This document shows positions 15,368-22,133 of a stretch of 28,933 nucleotides of DNA, piece after piece. The position numbers were made by a program, and so were the translations under genes. Each line of letters opens with the position of its first letter. Positions within the stretch are counted from its first letter, which is position 1. The DNA is from an uncultured Oscillospiraceae bacterium (lineage in GTDB: Bacteria > Bacillota > Clostridia > Oscillospirales > Ruminococcaceae). The notes below the pieces were generated by a model. It saw only the letters and a program-made list of their open reading frames with translations. It was not told the origin of the DNA and made no database searches. The stretch is from positions 1 through 28,933 of the forward strand of contig USBC01000003.1 in the NCBI GenBank assembly GCA_900552845.1, read 5' to 3'.

Positions 15368-16907
15368 GCCGGAAAACGGGCAGTCCTCCCCCGCCCCGCA
15401 AACCAGACAGAGCTTTTTTTCCCACCTCGGCATTCGCTGGAGACTGGTGGGCAGCTTTGCTATGTTTGTGGCGCTTTTGCTGATGCTGCTGTGGCTTTTG
15501 CAGATCGTGTTTCTGGAAAGCTTCTATAAGACCATTAAAACCAACTCTATCAAAAGCACCGCGCAGGAGATTGCCGCCAGCATCAACGATGAGAACTTTT
15601 TCACTGAGGTAAATCGCCTGACCCGTCAGGACATGATCTGCGTGCATATTGTACGCGCAGACGGCACGCCGATGCTGACCTCCGGCAACCAGCCCTCCTG
15701 CATTCTGCACATGCTGCTCACCGATCAGGTGGCGCTTCTGTTCCGGCAGGCGGAGGAGGGCGGCGGCACTGTGCTGGAAAACTATCAGCTATTTGAGCTT
15801 TCGCCTGCCATGCAGGGCAAGGCCTCTGCGCTGAATGCCTCCACCGAGCAGCTTTTATACGGCATACTGACCACCCGCGGCGAGGGAGAAAACGCCGAGC
15901 CTGTGATGGTCATGGTGGACGCGACCATTACGCCCATCAATACCACGGTAGAAACGCTGCGGGCACAGCTTGTCATCATCACCCTTATCATGACCGCATT
16001 TTCGGTGCTGCTGGTGCTGCTGCTTTCCTCCATGATTTCCCGCCCCATCACCCGTATTACCGATAGCGCCAAGCAGCTTGCTACCGGCGACTACACCACA
16101 CGCTTTACCGGCGGCACTTACCGCGAGGTCACCGAGCTTGCCGATACGCTGAACTATGCCAGCCGTGAGCTGAGCAAGGTGGAGCGGCTGCGGCAGGAGT
16201 TCATCGCCAATGTAAGCCACGATCTGCGCACACCGCTGACCATGATCAGCGGCTATGCCGAGGTCATGCGGGATCTGCCGGGCGAAAACACGCCGGAAAA
16301 TGTGCAGATCATCATCGACGAGGCGCACCGCCTTACCGATCTGGTCAATGATCTTCTGGATCTTTCCCGTCTGCAGTCCGGCACCCAGCAGCCGCAGCCG
16401 GAGCCGCTGAACCTCACCAAGCTGATCCGCGGCATTATGGGGCGGTATGCCAAGCTGGTGCTGCATGACGGCTATTCGATCACGCTGGAGGCGGAGCAGG
16501 ACGCCATGGTGATGGCAGACCGGCTGCGCATGACGCAGGTACTGTACAATCTCATCAATAACGCGATCAACTATGCGGGCAGCGACCGTGCCGTACTGGT
16601 GCGGCAGACGCTGTCGGACGTCGCAGTGCGGGTAGAGGTCATCGACCACGGCGAGGGGATCCCTGCTGAAAGCCTGCCCTATGTGTGGGACCGCTACTAT
16701 AAGGTTGATAAGAATCACCGGCGTTCCGCCGTAGGCGCCGGGCTGGGACTTTCCATTGTCAAGGGAGTTCTGGAGGCCCACGGCGCTGAGTACGGCGTGG
16801 AAAGCACGGTGGGCAAGGGCAGCGATTTCTGGTTCCGCCTGCCGCTGCTGCCGCCCGAAGCCGCTTTAGGCGCCGAAAGTGAAGAAAATCACTCGGATTT
16901 TTCCTGA
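15330..16907 (+). CDS. Membrane sensor histidine kinase
   Basis: A 525-residue transmembrane kinase partnered with the preceding regulator. TM1 is at about residues 39-62 and TM2 at 214-236, bounding an extracytoplasmic sensor domain of about 150 residues; then HAMP (about 237-286), the phosphoacceptor H297 in ANVSHDLRTPLTMISGYAEV, the N box (LYNLINNAINYAG), G1 (VIDHGEGIP) and G2 (GAGLGLSIVKG). The arrangement resembles the VicK/ResE/PhoR class without PAS. The first 35 residues are basic and serine-rich before TM1. Start is uncertain: there is no ATG or GTG near; TTG at 15330 (AGGAG 12 bases upstream) is preferred over TTG at 15318, which touches the AGGAG. It overlaps the regulator gene by 38 bases. 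Confidence 0.93.
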   Translation: MKPWQNRSKRRSEPENGQSSPAPQTRQSFFSHLGIRWRLVGSFAMFVALLLMLLWLLQIVFLESFYKTIKTNSIKSTAQEIAASINDENFFTEVNRLTRQDMICVHIVRADGTPMLTSGNQPSCILHMLLTDQVALLFRQAEEGGGTVLENYQLFELSPAMQGKASALNASTEQLLYGILTTRGEGENAEPVMVMVDATITPINTTVETLRAQLVIITLIMTAFSVLLVLLLSSMISRPITRITDSAKQLATGDYTTRFTGGTYREVTELADTLNYASRELSKVERLRQEFIANVSHDLRTPLTMISGYAEVMRDLPGENTPENVQIIIDEAHRLTDLVNDLLDLSRLQSGTQQPQPEPLNLTKLIRGIMGRYAKLVLHDGYSITLEAEQDAMVMADRLRMTQVLYNLINNAINYAGSDRAVLVRQTLSDVAVRVEVIDHGEGIPAESLPYVWDRYYKVDKNHRRSAVGAGLGLSIVKGVLEAHGAEYGVESTVGKGSDFWFRLPLLPPEAALGAESEENHSDFS

Positions 16908-16911
16908 TTTC

Positions 16912-16943
16912 TTCACACAGCCATCACATTCGCCGTATATGAT
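16912..16943 (+). promoter_or_regulatory. Candidate OmpR/PhoB-activated promoter
   Basis: TTCACA (16912-16917) and ATCACA (16923-16928) form a direct repeat with 11-bp periodicity, followed 9 bases later by the -10-like TATGAT (16938-16943) and no separate -35. This is the layout of promoters where a PhoB-type dimer replaces the -35. Transcription would start near 16950. The neighbouring response regulator is the obvious candidate, by inference only. Confidence 0.45.
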
Positions 16944-16949
16944 AAGGGT

Positions 16950-17147
16950 GTGGAATAAAAAAGGGCAAAAAGCCCGAACCGAAGGTTTTCTTTCTCCTCC
17001 TTATCTTCATTCTTCTTATATTTTCGTTTTGTCCTCATTTTCTTTTTCCTTCGGTTCATTCCCTCATATCCTGCGCCGGCTGCAAACGGTGGCAGGAACC
17101 AGTTTTACCAGAAGCTCCCGCACTTCGAACGGTGCGGGAGCTTTTCC
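16950..17147 (+). ncRNA. Candidate small RNA with pyrimidine-rich, anti-SD-like loop
   Basis: Gene-free stretch between the kinase and ABC genes with its own promoter-like and terminator-like ends, about 200 bases. It contains a small hairpin GGGC-AAAAA-GCCC (16963-16975), then a 10-bp stem GAACCGAAGG (16976-16985) / CCTTCGGTTC (17048-17057) enclosing a 62-base loop in which 55 bases are pyrimidines. The loop includes CTCCTCCTT (16994-17002), complementary to Shine-Dalgarno sequences and resembling the 16S rRNA tail. A terminator hairpin ends it. No supported reading frame was found. It could instead be the kinase operon's 3' UTR. Transcription is unproven. Confidence 0.4.
17112..17147 (+). 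terminator. Terminator between kinase and ABC operons
   Basis: AAGCTCCCGCAC (17112-17123) pairs with GTGCGGGAGCTT (17132-17143), 12 bp around an 8-base loop, followed by TTCCGTTTCC. The T-tract is moderate, but a further run of seven T occurs at 17161-17167. It ends transcripts from 16950 or read-through from the kinase. Confidence 0.75.
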
Positions 17148-17196
17148 GTTTCCCTGCTGCTTTTTTTAAGATTTTATGAATAAAGCGGCGGCTGCA

Positions 17197-17225
17197 TTGA
17201 CGGGGACGGGGGAAAATGGTATGCT
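17197..17225 (+). promoter_or_regulatory. Promoter of the ABC transporter operon
   Basis: TTGACG (17197-17202), 17-base spacer, TATGCT (17220-17225) preceded by TGG as an extended -10. Start is predicted near 17231, giving a leader of about 220 bases before the ATPase gene. Confidence 0.65.
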
Positions 17226-17229
17226 GACT

Positions 17230-17248
17230 GTACTATTACCAATAGTAC
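17230..17248. promoter_or_regulatory. Palindrome at the start of the ABC operon transcript
   Basis: GTACTATT-ACC-AATAGTAC has perfect 8-bp arms and covers about +1 to +18 of the predicted transcript. This is a standard repressor position. The binding protein is not obvious; arms of this kind occur for GntR/YtrA-type regulators, but none is encoded in the window. Confidence 0.6.
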
Positions 17249-17340
17249 GGTTTGTATGGCAAAAAAACTTGCATTTTCTGTTTTTTGATGCAATAAAATC
17301 CTGCAAACCGCACACTTATTATAAGTAAGTTATCATTCGG

Positions 17341-17418
17341 TGCGGCAGGAACGCTGCCGCAAAAAAGAAATGATGCTTTACCCGGCGGATTTCTGTGCAT
17401 ATGCTCCACGCCGCCGGG
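17341..17418 (+). other. Structured 5' leader of the ABC operon
   Basis: Two strong hairpins: TGCGGCAG-GAACG-CTGCCGCA (17341-17361, followed by AAAAAA rather than T) and CCCGGCGG / CCGCCGGG (17381-17388 with 17411-17418, 22-base loop). The second ends 19 bases before the ribosome binding site. No known riboswitch class is recognised. Confidence 0.5.
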
Positions 17419-17451
17419 CAGCAAAAGCGCATAATGAGAGGAGGAATTGCT

Positions 17452-18234
17452 GTGCAGTATATGGTGGAGACCAAAAATCTCCGCAAAGTGTACCGTACCG
17501 GCGATGAAAAGGTTGTCGCGCTGGATAACATCGACCTCACCATCGAGCAGGGACAGGTGTGCTGTATTTTGGGTACCTCCGGCAGTGGTAAATCCACTCT
17601 GCTGAACCAGCTTGCAGGCTTGGAAAAACCCACACGCGGCACAGTCAGGATCAAGGGAGAGCTGATCTCCAAAATGAGCGAAAAGCAGCTTGCGCTGTTC
17701 CGGCAGAAGCACATCGGCTTTGTGTTTCAGTCCTACAACCTCATTCAGGGCATGACCGCTGTGGAAAATGTCGCCATGCCGCTGATGTTCCGGCGGGTGC
17801 CGCGTAAAAAGCGCGAGGCTGCCGCCAGAGAAATGCTGCAGCAGGTAGGACTGGGCGAACGCATGGATCACCGCCCCAATGAGATGAGCGGCGGTCAGCA
17901 GCAGCGCGTGGGTATTGCCCGTGCCTTTGTTACCGATCCCGAGGTGGTATTCGCCGATGAGCCGACCGGCAACCTGGATACCAAGACCACCAAAGAGGTC
18001 ATGGAGATGTTCCTGCGATTTGCCCGGGAAAAGGGCACGACCATCATTCTGGTCACGCATGACCGCAGCCTGGCGGAATACTGTGACCGCATCGTGACCA
18101 TCTCCGACGGACGCATCATTTCCAATGAAGACCACCGCCACGAGAAGGCGGTTGAAAAATCCGCCGCTCCCGCCGAGGAGCTGCCGGAGACCCTGCATTT
18201 TACCGATCATACACTGGGAGGAGTAACACCGTGA
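17452..18234 (+). CDS. ABC transporter ATPase, MacB/LolD type
   Basis: A 260-residue cytosolic ATPase driving the adjacent permease. Walker A GTSGSGKST is at residues 41-49, Q-loop Q93, signature MSGGQQQR at 145-152, Walker B VVFADE at 165-170, D-loop and switch H203. The combination VFADEPTGNLD is typical of the MacB/LolD/FtsE subgroup, which powers mechanotransmission rather than solute import. The GTG start at 17452 is chosen because GAGGAGG lies seven bases upstream; an ATG three codons later is too far (16 bases), and an in-frame ATG at 17395 has no ribosome binding site. A 35-residue tail after the ATPase core is acidic and basic mixed. Its stop overlaps the next gene's start as GTGA, so the three genes are co-translated. 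Confidence 0.95.
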   Translation: MQYMVETKNLRKVYRTGDEKVVALDNIDLTIEQGQVCCILGTSGSGKSTLLNQLAGLEKPTRGTVRIKGELISKMSEKQLALFRQKHIGFVFQSYNLIQGMTAVENVAMPLMFRRVPRKKREAAAREMLQQVGLGERMDHRPNEMSGGQQQRVGIARAFVTDPEVVFADEPTGNLDTKTTKEVMEMFLRFAREKGTTIILVTHDRSLAEYCDRIVTISDGRIISNEDHRHEKAVEKSAAPAEELPETLHFTDHTLGGVTP

Positions 18235-20009
18235 AGAAGTTGAGTAAGATCCTGACATTTATTTTGGCGCTGGCAATGGCGCTGAGCACCGTGGCAATGG
18301 CGGAGGTCGTCACGCCCCCTGCCAATGTCCCCCCCGCAAATTCTGATACATACACCATTACGGCGGGAGCCTTTGCCAATGGCACCATGACCCTGAAGTA
18401 CGGCAGCAACCAAACGCCCCTAACCTCCGGCTCCTCCGTTACGATTGCGAAGAATACCGAAGTCACTGTGGAGCTGGAACCCAACGGCGGCTATGAAGCG
18501 GTAAAAATCATCTGCACGACCGGCGATGGTGAAACCGCACTGGCAGACGGCGGTAAATTCACCGTGACCGGCGATACCACCCTCACTCCCGTATTTTCCG
18601 CCAAGAGCACCGTGGGCAAGCCTACTGAAGTAAGCTATCGACTGGACGCAATCTGCAACAGCAGCTACAACTGGCAGCGGTATCATCAGCAGGGGCTGAA
18701 TAAATTCACCAAATACCCCGGCGACCCCGCCAACAATGTGACCTCCAGCTCCGAAATTGTGGCAGGCGACTACGTTGACATGACCCTGTATATCAAGGAT
18801 AAGGACTTTGTCGCCTTTGCTTCTCAGCCCGGCTATGACAGCAGCAAGTTCTCAGTCTCCACCCCCGGCGACAGCAGCTTCCTTGCCGGCAACTTCGGCT
18901 CCTACAGCAACGCGCCCAAGCCGGGCGCCGATATCGGCATTTGGGAAGAAAACGGCAGTCCCGTCGGCATGACCATTGCACTGACCGGCGTTTACTATGT
19001 GGGCGGCAGCGATAATACCGTCAAGCTCATTGTGACGCAGGGCAACTACAATGCCATTATCACCTGCAAGGTGGATAATGCCACCATCACCCCCGAAAAG
19101 CCCGACCATGATAACAACGAAACGACCGCCGCACAGCCCTATGTCATCATCAGCAGCTACAGCTACGGCGGCAGCGATCTGGTAGCCGGCGAGACCCGCA
19201 ACATCACCATGACCTTCCGCAACACCAGCAAGACCATGTCGGTGGAAAACATGATGGTGACCATGACCCTGCCCGACGCCATGATGCTGACCAGCTCCTC
19301 CAACTCTTTCTACATCGAGTCGCTGGAGGCCGAGGGCAACATCACCAAGACCGTGAATGTGACAGTGAAGCCCACAGCGGCGGCACAGTCTCACTCCATG
19401 ACGGTAGACTTCACCTACGACTATCTGGATAACGGCGTGCGCCGCAATGCCAAGACCACCGAGACCATCAGCATGCCGGTGCTGCAGGTAGACCGCTTTA
19501 CCGTGACCGGCATTGACCTGCCCCAGCAGATTTTCATAGGCGAAGAAAATAACCTTTCGGTCAATTTTGTCAACAAGAGCCGCACCGATATCTACAACCT
19601 TTCCGCCAAGCTGAACTGCGAGGGGCTTTCCAATAACGGCGAGGAGCAGTATCTGGGCAATCTGGCCTCCGGCACCACCTCCAGCGCCGATTTCTACATC
19701 ACCGGGAATGAAAAGGGCGAGCTGGTGGGCGAGGTCATCATCACCTATGAGGATACCAACATGAACCAGCGCACCGTTTCGGTGCCCTTTACCACGCAGG
19801 TGACCAGCTACGAGGACGTATTTGGTCCCAGCAATCCCAGCGTTGACCCCGGTATGGATCCCGGCATGGACCCCGGCATGGAGCAGCCTGCGGGCTTCCC
19901 GTGGTTCTGGGTCATCGGCGGTGTGGTGGTAGTGGCTGCCGGCGTATTTGTGTACCTGAAGCTGCGTAAAAATAAAAAGGAGAGCGTAGAAGAAGATGAG
20001 GATATCTGA
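18231..20009 (+). CDS. Surface-anchored COG1361-like protein of an ABC system
   Basis: A 592-residue exported protein encoded between the ATPase and permease. It has a signal peptide (about 1-24, KKLSKILTFILALAMALSTVAMA), an InlB B-repeat-like segment (about 38-125, with NTEVTVELEPNGGYEAVKI), an unassigned region, then two tandem CARDB/COG1361-like beta-sandwich domains (about 305-415 and 420-530; VAGETRNITMTFRN and IGEENNLSVNFVN). A PGMD repeat spacer (around 542-556) leads to a C-terminal membrane helix (about 560-583) and a charged cytosolic tail. Start is GTG at 18231 with GGAGGAG upstream. Its reading frame overlaps the permease gene by 14 bases. It probably acts as an extracellular subunit handling surface substrates or peptides; no function is proven. 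Confidence 0.9.
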   Translation: MKKLSKILTFILALAMALSTVAMAEVVTPPANVPPANSDTYTITAGAFANGTMTLKYGSNQTPLTSGSSVTIAKNTEVTVELEPNGGYEAVKIICTTGDGETALADGGKFTVTGDTTLTPVFSAKSTVGKPTEVSYRLDAICNSSYNWQRYHQQGLNKFTKYPGDPANNVTSSSEIVAGDYVDMTLYIKDKDFVAFASQPGYDSSKFSVSTPGDSSFLAGNFGSYSNAPKPGADIGIWEENGSPVGMTIALTGVYYVGGSDNTVKLIVTQGNYNAIITCKVDNATITPEKPDHDNNETTAAQPYVIISSYSYGGSDLVAGETRNITMTFRNTSKTMSVENMMVTMTLPDAMMLTSSSNSFYIESLEAEGNITKTVNVTVKPTAAAQSHSMTVDFTYDYLDNGVRRNAKTTETISMPVLQVDRFTVTGIDLPQQIFIGEENNLSVNFVNKSRTDIYNLSAKLNCEGLSNNGEEQYLGNLASGTTSSADFYITGNEKGELVGEVIITYEDTNMNQRTVSVPFTTQVTSYEDVFGPSNPSVDPGMDPGMDPGMEQPAGFPWFWVIGGVVVVAAGVFVYLKLRKNKKESVEEDEDI

Positions 20010-21333
20010 CCTTCTGAGCGTCTGCCTGCGAAACCTGACCCGCCGCCGGGTGCGTACCGCCCTGACCGTTATCGGCGTTGTCATCGGCGTGTGCGCCATC
20101 ATACTGATGGTCTCACTCGGCATCGGCGCGCGGGAATCCATGATGCAGATGCTGCAAGAGTGGGGCGATCTTACCATCATCAATGTCTACAATTACGGCG
20201 GAGGCGAGACCAAGCTGGACGATAAAGCCCTCTCCAAAATACAGGCGATAGATAATGTGCAGATCGCTACCCCGTTTTACAGCAGCCGGGTCAGCTTCCG
20301 GCTGAAATCCCGCAACGGGCGCTATGCGGCCTATACCAATATCATCGGCATCTACCCCGATGCCTTTGAAGCGTTGGGCTATAAATTGAGCGACGGCACC
20401 TCCTTTGCGGACAGCAAAAAGGATTACAGCATGGTGGCGGGCGCCAATGTGGCGTATTCCTTCCGGGATACCAAGAAAAAGCGCAATAACTATGTGGATC
20501 GGTACCAGACCGACGCCATGGGCAACCCCAAAAAGCCCTTTGTGAATATGATGAAGGATAAGCTGGTCTTGTACAGCGAAAGCTATGACAACAACGGCAA
20601 CCTGAAAAAGGGCTTGGAGGTCACCCCCAACGTGATCGGCGTAATGGTGGAGGACTGGAACAAGGGTTGGGAGACCAGTGAGTGCCTCCTGATGGACATC
20701 AACCAGCTGAAGGCGCTGGAGCAGAAATACTACAAGATCAGCGGTGAAAAGGCTCCAGACACCACCAACTATGATGAGGTACGGGTCAAGTGCGTAGACG
20801 CTGCCTCGGTTGCCGCAGTGCAGCAGTCCATCACCGATATGGGCTTCCAGTGCTCCTCGATGGAGGACACCCGTAAGATGTTTGACGAACAGCTCACCAT
20901 GATCCAGACGATGCTGGGCGGTCTGGCGGCTATCTCTCTGTTTGTCGCTGCCATCGGCATCGCCAACACCATGGTCATGTCCATCTACGAGCGCACCAAG
21001 GAGATCGGCGTGATGAAGGTACTGGGCGCCGAGCTGGGCGCCATTCGTGCCATGTTCCTCACCGAATCTGCTATGATCGGTCTGATCGGCGGCGTGGTGG
21101 GCGTTGGCCTCAGCTTCCTGATCAGCTATCTGTTAAACAATGTGCCGATCGTAGCAAACCTTCTGGCATCGCTGGGGCTCAGCTTCGGCAACGGCGGGGC
21201 GGTTTCCATCATTCCGTGGTGGCTGGTGCTGGTGGCAATGGTCTTTTCGATGATGGTCGGCGTTGTTTTCGGTTTTATCCCTGCCAACCGCGCTGTTAAG
21301 ATCTCCGCTTTGGAAGCCATTCGGCACGACTAA
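19996..21333 (+). CDS. MacB/FtsX-type ABC permease
   Basis: A 445-residue permease of the MacB superfamily. It has an N-terminal membrane helix (about 20-45, RVRTALTVIGVVIGVCAIILM), a large extracellular MacB_PCD-type domain (about 50-300), and the FtsX domain with three helices: about 308-332 (MLGGLAAISLFVAAIGIANTM), 352-382 and 405-432. The coupling segment YERTKEIGVMKVLGA follows TM2, as in MacB. The start at 19996 lies inside the end of the surface-protein gene, with AAGGAGAG upstream. Together the trio (ATPase, permease, surface subunit) makes one complex, in a monoderm where MacB-type machines move or sense peptides or lipoproteins; the substrate is unknown. A terminator follows 22 bases later. 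Confidence 0.95.
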   Translation: MRISDLLSVCLRNLTRRRVRTALTVIGVVIGVCAIILMVSLGIGARESMMQMLQEWGDLTIINVYNYGGGETKLDDKALSKIQAIDNVQIATPFYSSRVSFRLKSRNGRYAAYTNIIGIYPDAFEALGYKLSDGTSFADSKKDYSMVAGANVAYSFRDTKKKRNNYVDRYQTDAMGNPKKPFVNMMKDKLVLYSESYDNNGNLKKGLEVTPNVIGVMVEDWNKGWETSECLLMDINQLKALEQKYYKISGEKAPDTTNYDEVRVKCVDAASVAAVQQSITDMGFQCSSMEDTRKMFDEQLTMIQTMLGGLAAISLFVAAIGIANTMVMSIYERTKEIGVMKVLGAELGAIRAMFLTESAMIGLIGGVVGVGLSFLISYLLNNVPIVANLLASLGLSFGNGGAVSIIPWWLVLVAMVFSMMVGVVFGFIPANRAVKISALEAIRHD

Positions 21334-21355
21334 AAAAACTACATTTTCGCATAGG

Positions 21356-21380
21356 AAAAAGCTCCTCCGGGGGCTTTTTT
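21356..21380 (+). terminator. Terminator of the ABC operon
   Basis: AAAAAGCTCC-TCC-GGGGGCTTTTTT forms a compact hairpin (one G-T pair) with a T-run, 22 bases after the permease stop. Confidence 0.85.
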
Positions 21381-21394
21381 CTTTTCCCTGCCCG

Positions 21395-21403
21395 TGTTAT
21401 ACT
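21395..21403 (+). promoter_or_regulatory. Extended -10 promoter of the Nudix-ade operon
   Basis: TGTTATACT, identical to the two-component promoter at 14512-14520, right after the ABC terminator. No clear -35. Start near 21410 would place hairpin element C almost at the 5' end of the transcript. Confidence 0.55.
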
Positions 21404-21422
21404 GGGTGCAGAATGCAGGATA

Positions 21423-21505
21423 GGGCGCGGGGCGCTCCGGCGCAGCCGGAGCCGCGCGGTCGCAGACCGCGCGAGACCGCCCGCAGGGCGGTCTGCCCCG
21501 CGCCC
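21423..21505. repeat. Three-hairpin 'cloverleaf' intergenic element, copy C
   Basis: The cleanest copy: 83 bp, about 87% GC, all pairings perfect and no linkers. The outer stem is GGGCGCGGGGC (21423-21433) with GCCCCGCGCCC (21495-21505). Hairpins: GCTCCGGC-GCA-GCCGGAGC (21434-21452), CGCGCGGTC-GCA-GACCGCGCG (21453-21473) and AGACCGCCC-GCA-GGGCGGTCT (21474-21494). All three loops are GCA. The first hairpin is identical over 19 bases to that at 3960-3978 in copy A. It lies in the leader of the Nudix gene, 43 bases before the start codon. Confidence 0.88.
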
Positions 21506-21548
21506 GCTGCTCTCGCTTCCTGCAAATCCTGCCAAGGAGGAATCGCCC

Positions 21549-22112
21549 ATGCCCTACGATCTGCAAGCCAGCCTTTCCGCCTACCACCCCTGCAACGAGC
21601 AGGAACAGCGGGATCTGCCGTTGCTCCTCCATGCGCTTGCCCTGCCGGATAGCTTTACCCGCCGGAATGAAACCGCCCATTTTACTGCCTCGGCATGGGT
21701 GGTGAACCCCGCACGGGATAAGGTGCTGATGATCTACCACAATATTTTTAAGAGCTGGAGCTGGACAGGCGGACACGCTGATGGTGAAACCGACCTTTTG
21801 GCGGTGGCGCTGCGGGAGGTTTCCGAGGAAACGGGGCTGCATACGCTCCGTCCCGTCAGTAAGGAGCTTTTCTCGGTAGAGATCCTGACGGTGGACGGAC
21901 ACGAAAAACGGGGGCGGTATGTCCCCTCTCACCTGCATCTCAACTGCACCTATCTCATTGAAGCGGACGATACTGAGCCGCTTTCGGTCAAGCCGGACGA
22001 AAACAGCGGCGTACGGTGGTTTGCCCCGCAGGAGGCACTTGCCGCCTGTACCGAACCATGGATGCGCGACCGCATTTACCAAAAGCTCATTCAAAAATCG
22101 ACACAATTTTAA
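21549..22112 (+). CDS. Nudix hydrolase
   Basis: A 187-residue cytosolic hydrolase acting on a nucleoside diphosphate linked to another group. The Nudix box is complete: G75 in GGHADGE, then REVSEETG (R89, E90, E93, E94, G96). An N-terminal extension of about 45 residues precedes the Nudix fold, and FKSWSWTGGHADGE resembles the ADP-ribose or NUDT-like bacterial group; the substrate cannot be read from sequence. Start at 21549 has AAGGAGG ten bases upstream. It lies 21 bases before adenine deaminase, so both are probably co-transcribed, which suggests a purine nucleotide clean-up or salvage role by association. Confidence 0.92.
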   Translation: MPYDLQASLSAYHPCNEQEQRDLPLLLHALALPDSFTRRNETAHFTASAWVVNPARDKVLMIYHNIFKSWSWTGGHADGETDLLAVALREVSEETGLHTLRPVSKELFSVEILTVDGHEKRGRYVPSHLHLNCTYLIEADDTEPLSVKPDENSGVRWFAPQEALAACTEPWMRDRIYQKLIQKSTQF

Positions 22113-22133
22113 AGCGTAAAGGGAGGGACTGCC

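Noticed and set aside
16879..17169. A 96-residue plus-strand frame after the kinase
   Set aside because: It starts inside the kinase gene with no ribosome binding site, and its Phe/Ser-rich composition simply reflects the pyrimidine tract.
18852..20183. A 443-residue minus-strand frame
   Set aside because: Antisense to the surface-protein gene, whose signal peptide, domains and anchor are convincing.
21423..21505. Cloverleaf elements as rho-independent terminators
   Set aside because: No T-run follows any copy, and copies B and C lie in 5' leaders between promoter and start codon.
21404..21548. Purine riboswitch before the Nudix-adenine deaminase operon
   Set aside because: Expected from the purine function, but the leader lacks the conserved three-way junction sequences (TATA...CTAC...TCTACC) and is filled by the hairpin element.
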